From Arthrobacter sp. MYb227 (GTDB lineage: Bacteria; Actinomycetota; Actinomycetes; Actinomycetales; Micrococcaceae), in NCBI RefSeq assembly GCF_002975435.1, contig NZ_PCPT01000012.1, forward strand, positions 1 to 64,000: DNA of 64,000 bases, in the 5' to 3' direction. Both the position numbers and the translations under genes were made by a program. The notes beneath the pieces were generated by a model. It did no database searches and had not been told where the DNA came from. It worked only from the letters and a program-made list of their open reading frames with translations. Shown here one piece after another: positions 63,157-64,000 of this stretch. How positions within the stretch are numbered: position 1 is the stretch's first letter; each line of letters opens with the position of its first letter.

Positions 63157-63638
63157 CCAAAACCATCATTGAGCGGGCATCAAGTTGCTCAGTGAGAGAG
63201 TTCTCGAATTTCGTTCTGCTTGACGGAAAATGTTGAAGGCTGCGAATCCACGTCGAAGAATGAATCGTTGCCGCGAGCACTTTTGATTTGCTTGCTGAAT
63301 TACTCGGAGTTGTGTCCCCCGCCATCGATTTGCATGAGATGTTCGGGTGTTTCAGGCCAATGGTTGGCAAGCGAGCAGCTGTCTGGCCCTTCCATGTACA
63401 ACGCATGTTGCAACTCAGTTGACCGGTAGAACCACTGCTACGCGGATGAAAACCATGATGTGCTCGTCACCGATCAGGAACGCAATGGCCCGCAACGGGA
63501 AAGACGCCAGTGCAGCTGCCGTTACCGAGACAGCCCGATTCTCATTCTTAGTTAGATTTCACCCATGTGAAGCTGCAACAACGTAGCGCACCACGAGAGC
63601 CGCATATACTTTCATCAACCCTAGCCACAGGAGTAGAG
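63157..63638. other. 480-nt region without a recognisable gene
   Basis: A short inverted repeat (CATTGAGC/GCTCAGTG, 63168-63196) follows the lipoprotein stop and may be a weak terminator. The rest has only short, unconvincing frames on both strands. I see no RNA gene, repeat or mobile element in it. Confidence 0.5.
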
Positions 63639-64000
63639 ATGAGCAGCGTCGCAGGAGCCCCAACGGGCGATAGGTTTACGGTCTTGAAGGCCCTCCCATC
63701 AGCATTTGCGGCGTTGGCCTTCATCGGGGTGTTACTAATTCCCCGTGCCGAATCTTTCTACGTCTGGGGGCACGTTATAGCAATAGTTTCTGCCCTTGCA
63801 GCAACTCTCACTTTTCTTATTCTGAAAATCGGTCGGAATGGTCGAAGCAAAGAATTCTTGTTCGGCGTTGGGCTACTGGGATGTGCGTCGGCTATCACGG
63901 CCGGTCTTCTGCTCTCTTTTGGGAGTAAAGCTAATGCTTCAGGAGACATCGGCGGATTCCCCCTGTGGCTACTTTCAAGCATTGGATTACTTGCGTTGCT
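63639..64000 (+). CDS. Membrane protein, N-terminal part (cut by the window end)
   Basis: An ATG preceded by CAGGAG (6 nt) opens a frame that runs uninterrupted to the last base, about 120 residues. It begins MSSVAGAPTGDRF and contains hydrophobic segments at about 20-36, 42-64 and 78-98, so it is a multi-pass membrane protein. No family was recognised. The 3' end lies outside the window. Confidence 0.65.
   Translation, partial: MSSVAGAPTGDRFTVLKALPSAFAALAFIGVLLIPRAESFYVWGHVIAIVSALAATLTFLILKIGRNGRSKEFLFGVGLLGCASAITAGLLLSFGSKANASGDIGGFPLWLLSSIGLLAL

Overview
The window looks like chromosomal DNA from a high-GC Gram-positive actinobacterium of the family Micrococcaceae, close to Arthrobacter or Glutamicibacter. 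This is an inference from protein character and gene order. Supporting features are a DtxR/IdeR regulator with every classical metal ligand, a groEL with a CIRCE element and no groES beside it, the order ung - DUF3263 - LytR_C - groEL, NlpC/P60 and M23 genes under c-di-AMP riboswitches, a WXG100 protein, many GTG/TTG starts, and moderate rather than extreme GC. I found no prophage, insertion sequence, CRISPR array or conjugative element. It reads as core chromosome with a few lineage-specific catabolic islands.

Layout. 1-640: the tail of one 5S rRNA gene and a complete second 5S gene, each with a near-identical terminator. 0.7-2.8 kb: SRPBCC protein, FAD-linked oxidase, tRNA-Pro(CGG). 2.8-8.2 kb: VOC protein, then a divergent iron-siderophore uptake locus (lipoprotein versus two FecCD permeases) with an IdeR-like box, and a frameshifted FUSC-family pseudogene. 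8.2-16.7 kb: GH13 glucosidase, small membrane protein, DUF4032 protein, the unit otsA-otsB-ugpC, a membrane-anchored thioredoxin-like protein and tRNA-Thr(TGT). 17.4-23.9 kb: a beta-galactoside island (LacI regulator, paired operators, two permeases, binding protein, GH35). 23.9-29.6 kb: DapA-family lyase and a second LacI regulator, divergent from a nucleoside operon (hydrolase, MFS transporter, ribokinase). 29.6-34.7 kb: glycosyltransferase, a free-standing unit of long structured leader plus a 39-aa membrane peptide, acyl-CoA:carboxylate CoA-transferase, GNAT protein, tRNA-Val(CAC). 34.7-41.7 kb: LLM oxidoreductase, ThrE exporter, ung, DUF3263, LytR_C, groEL. 41.7-49.1 kb: DUF4031-HD fusion, WXG100, two-component system, cold-shock protein and DUF3027, serC, ideR. 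49.2-51.7 kb: two cell-wall hydrolases, each behind its own c-di-AMP riboswitch. 51.9-57.9 kb: HNH protein, then molybdenum-cofactor and formate-dehydrogenase genes (mobA-like, DUF6457, moeA, fdhD, FdhF/YdeP-type oxidoreductase). 57.9-64 kb: ABC exporter, NUDIX, ROK regulator, a possible small RNA or attenuator, a lipoprotein, and a membrane protein cut by the window end.

How the parts may work together. The GH35 island has permeases and a binding protein but no ATPase. The UgpC/MsmK-type ATPase encoded behind otsAB could energise it and other sugar importers. IdeR (48.4 kb) probably controls the siderophore locus (5.1 kb). The mobA-like, moeA and fdhD products fit maturation of the molybdoenzyme beside them. 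The twin riboswitches would couple peptidoglycan remodelling to c-di-AMP, an osmotic and wall-stress signal.

The most novel-looking items are the 31.0-31.57 kb unit (good promoter, about 320-nt multi-stem leader, 39-aa single-pass peptide, own terminator) and the terminated leader or sRNA at about 62.0-62.17 kb. I could not match either to a known RNA family by eye.
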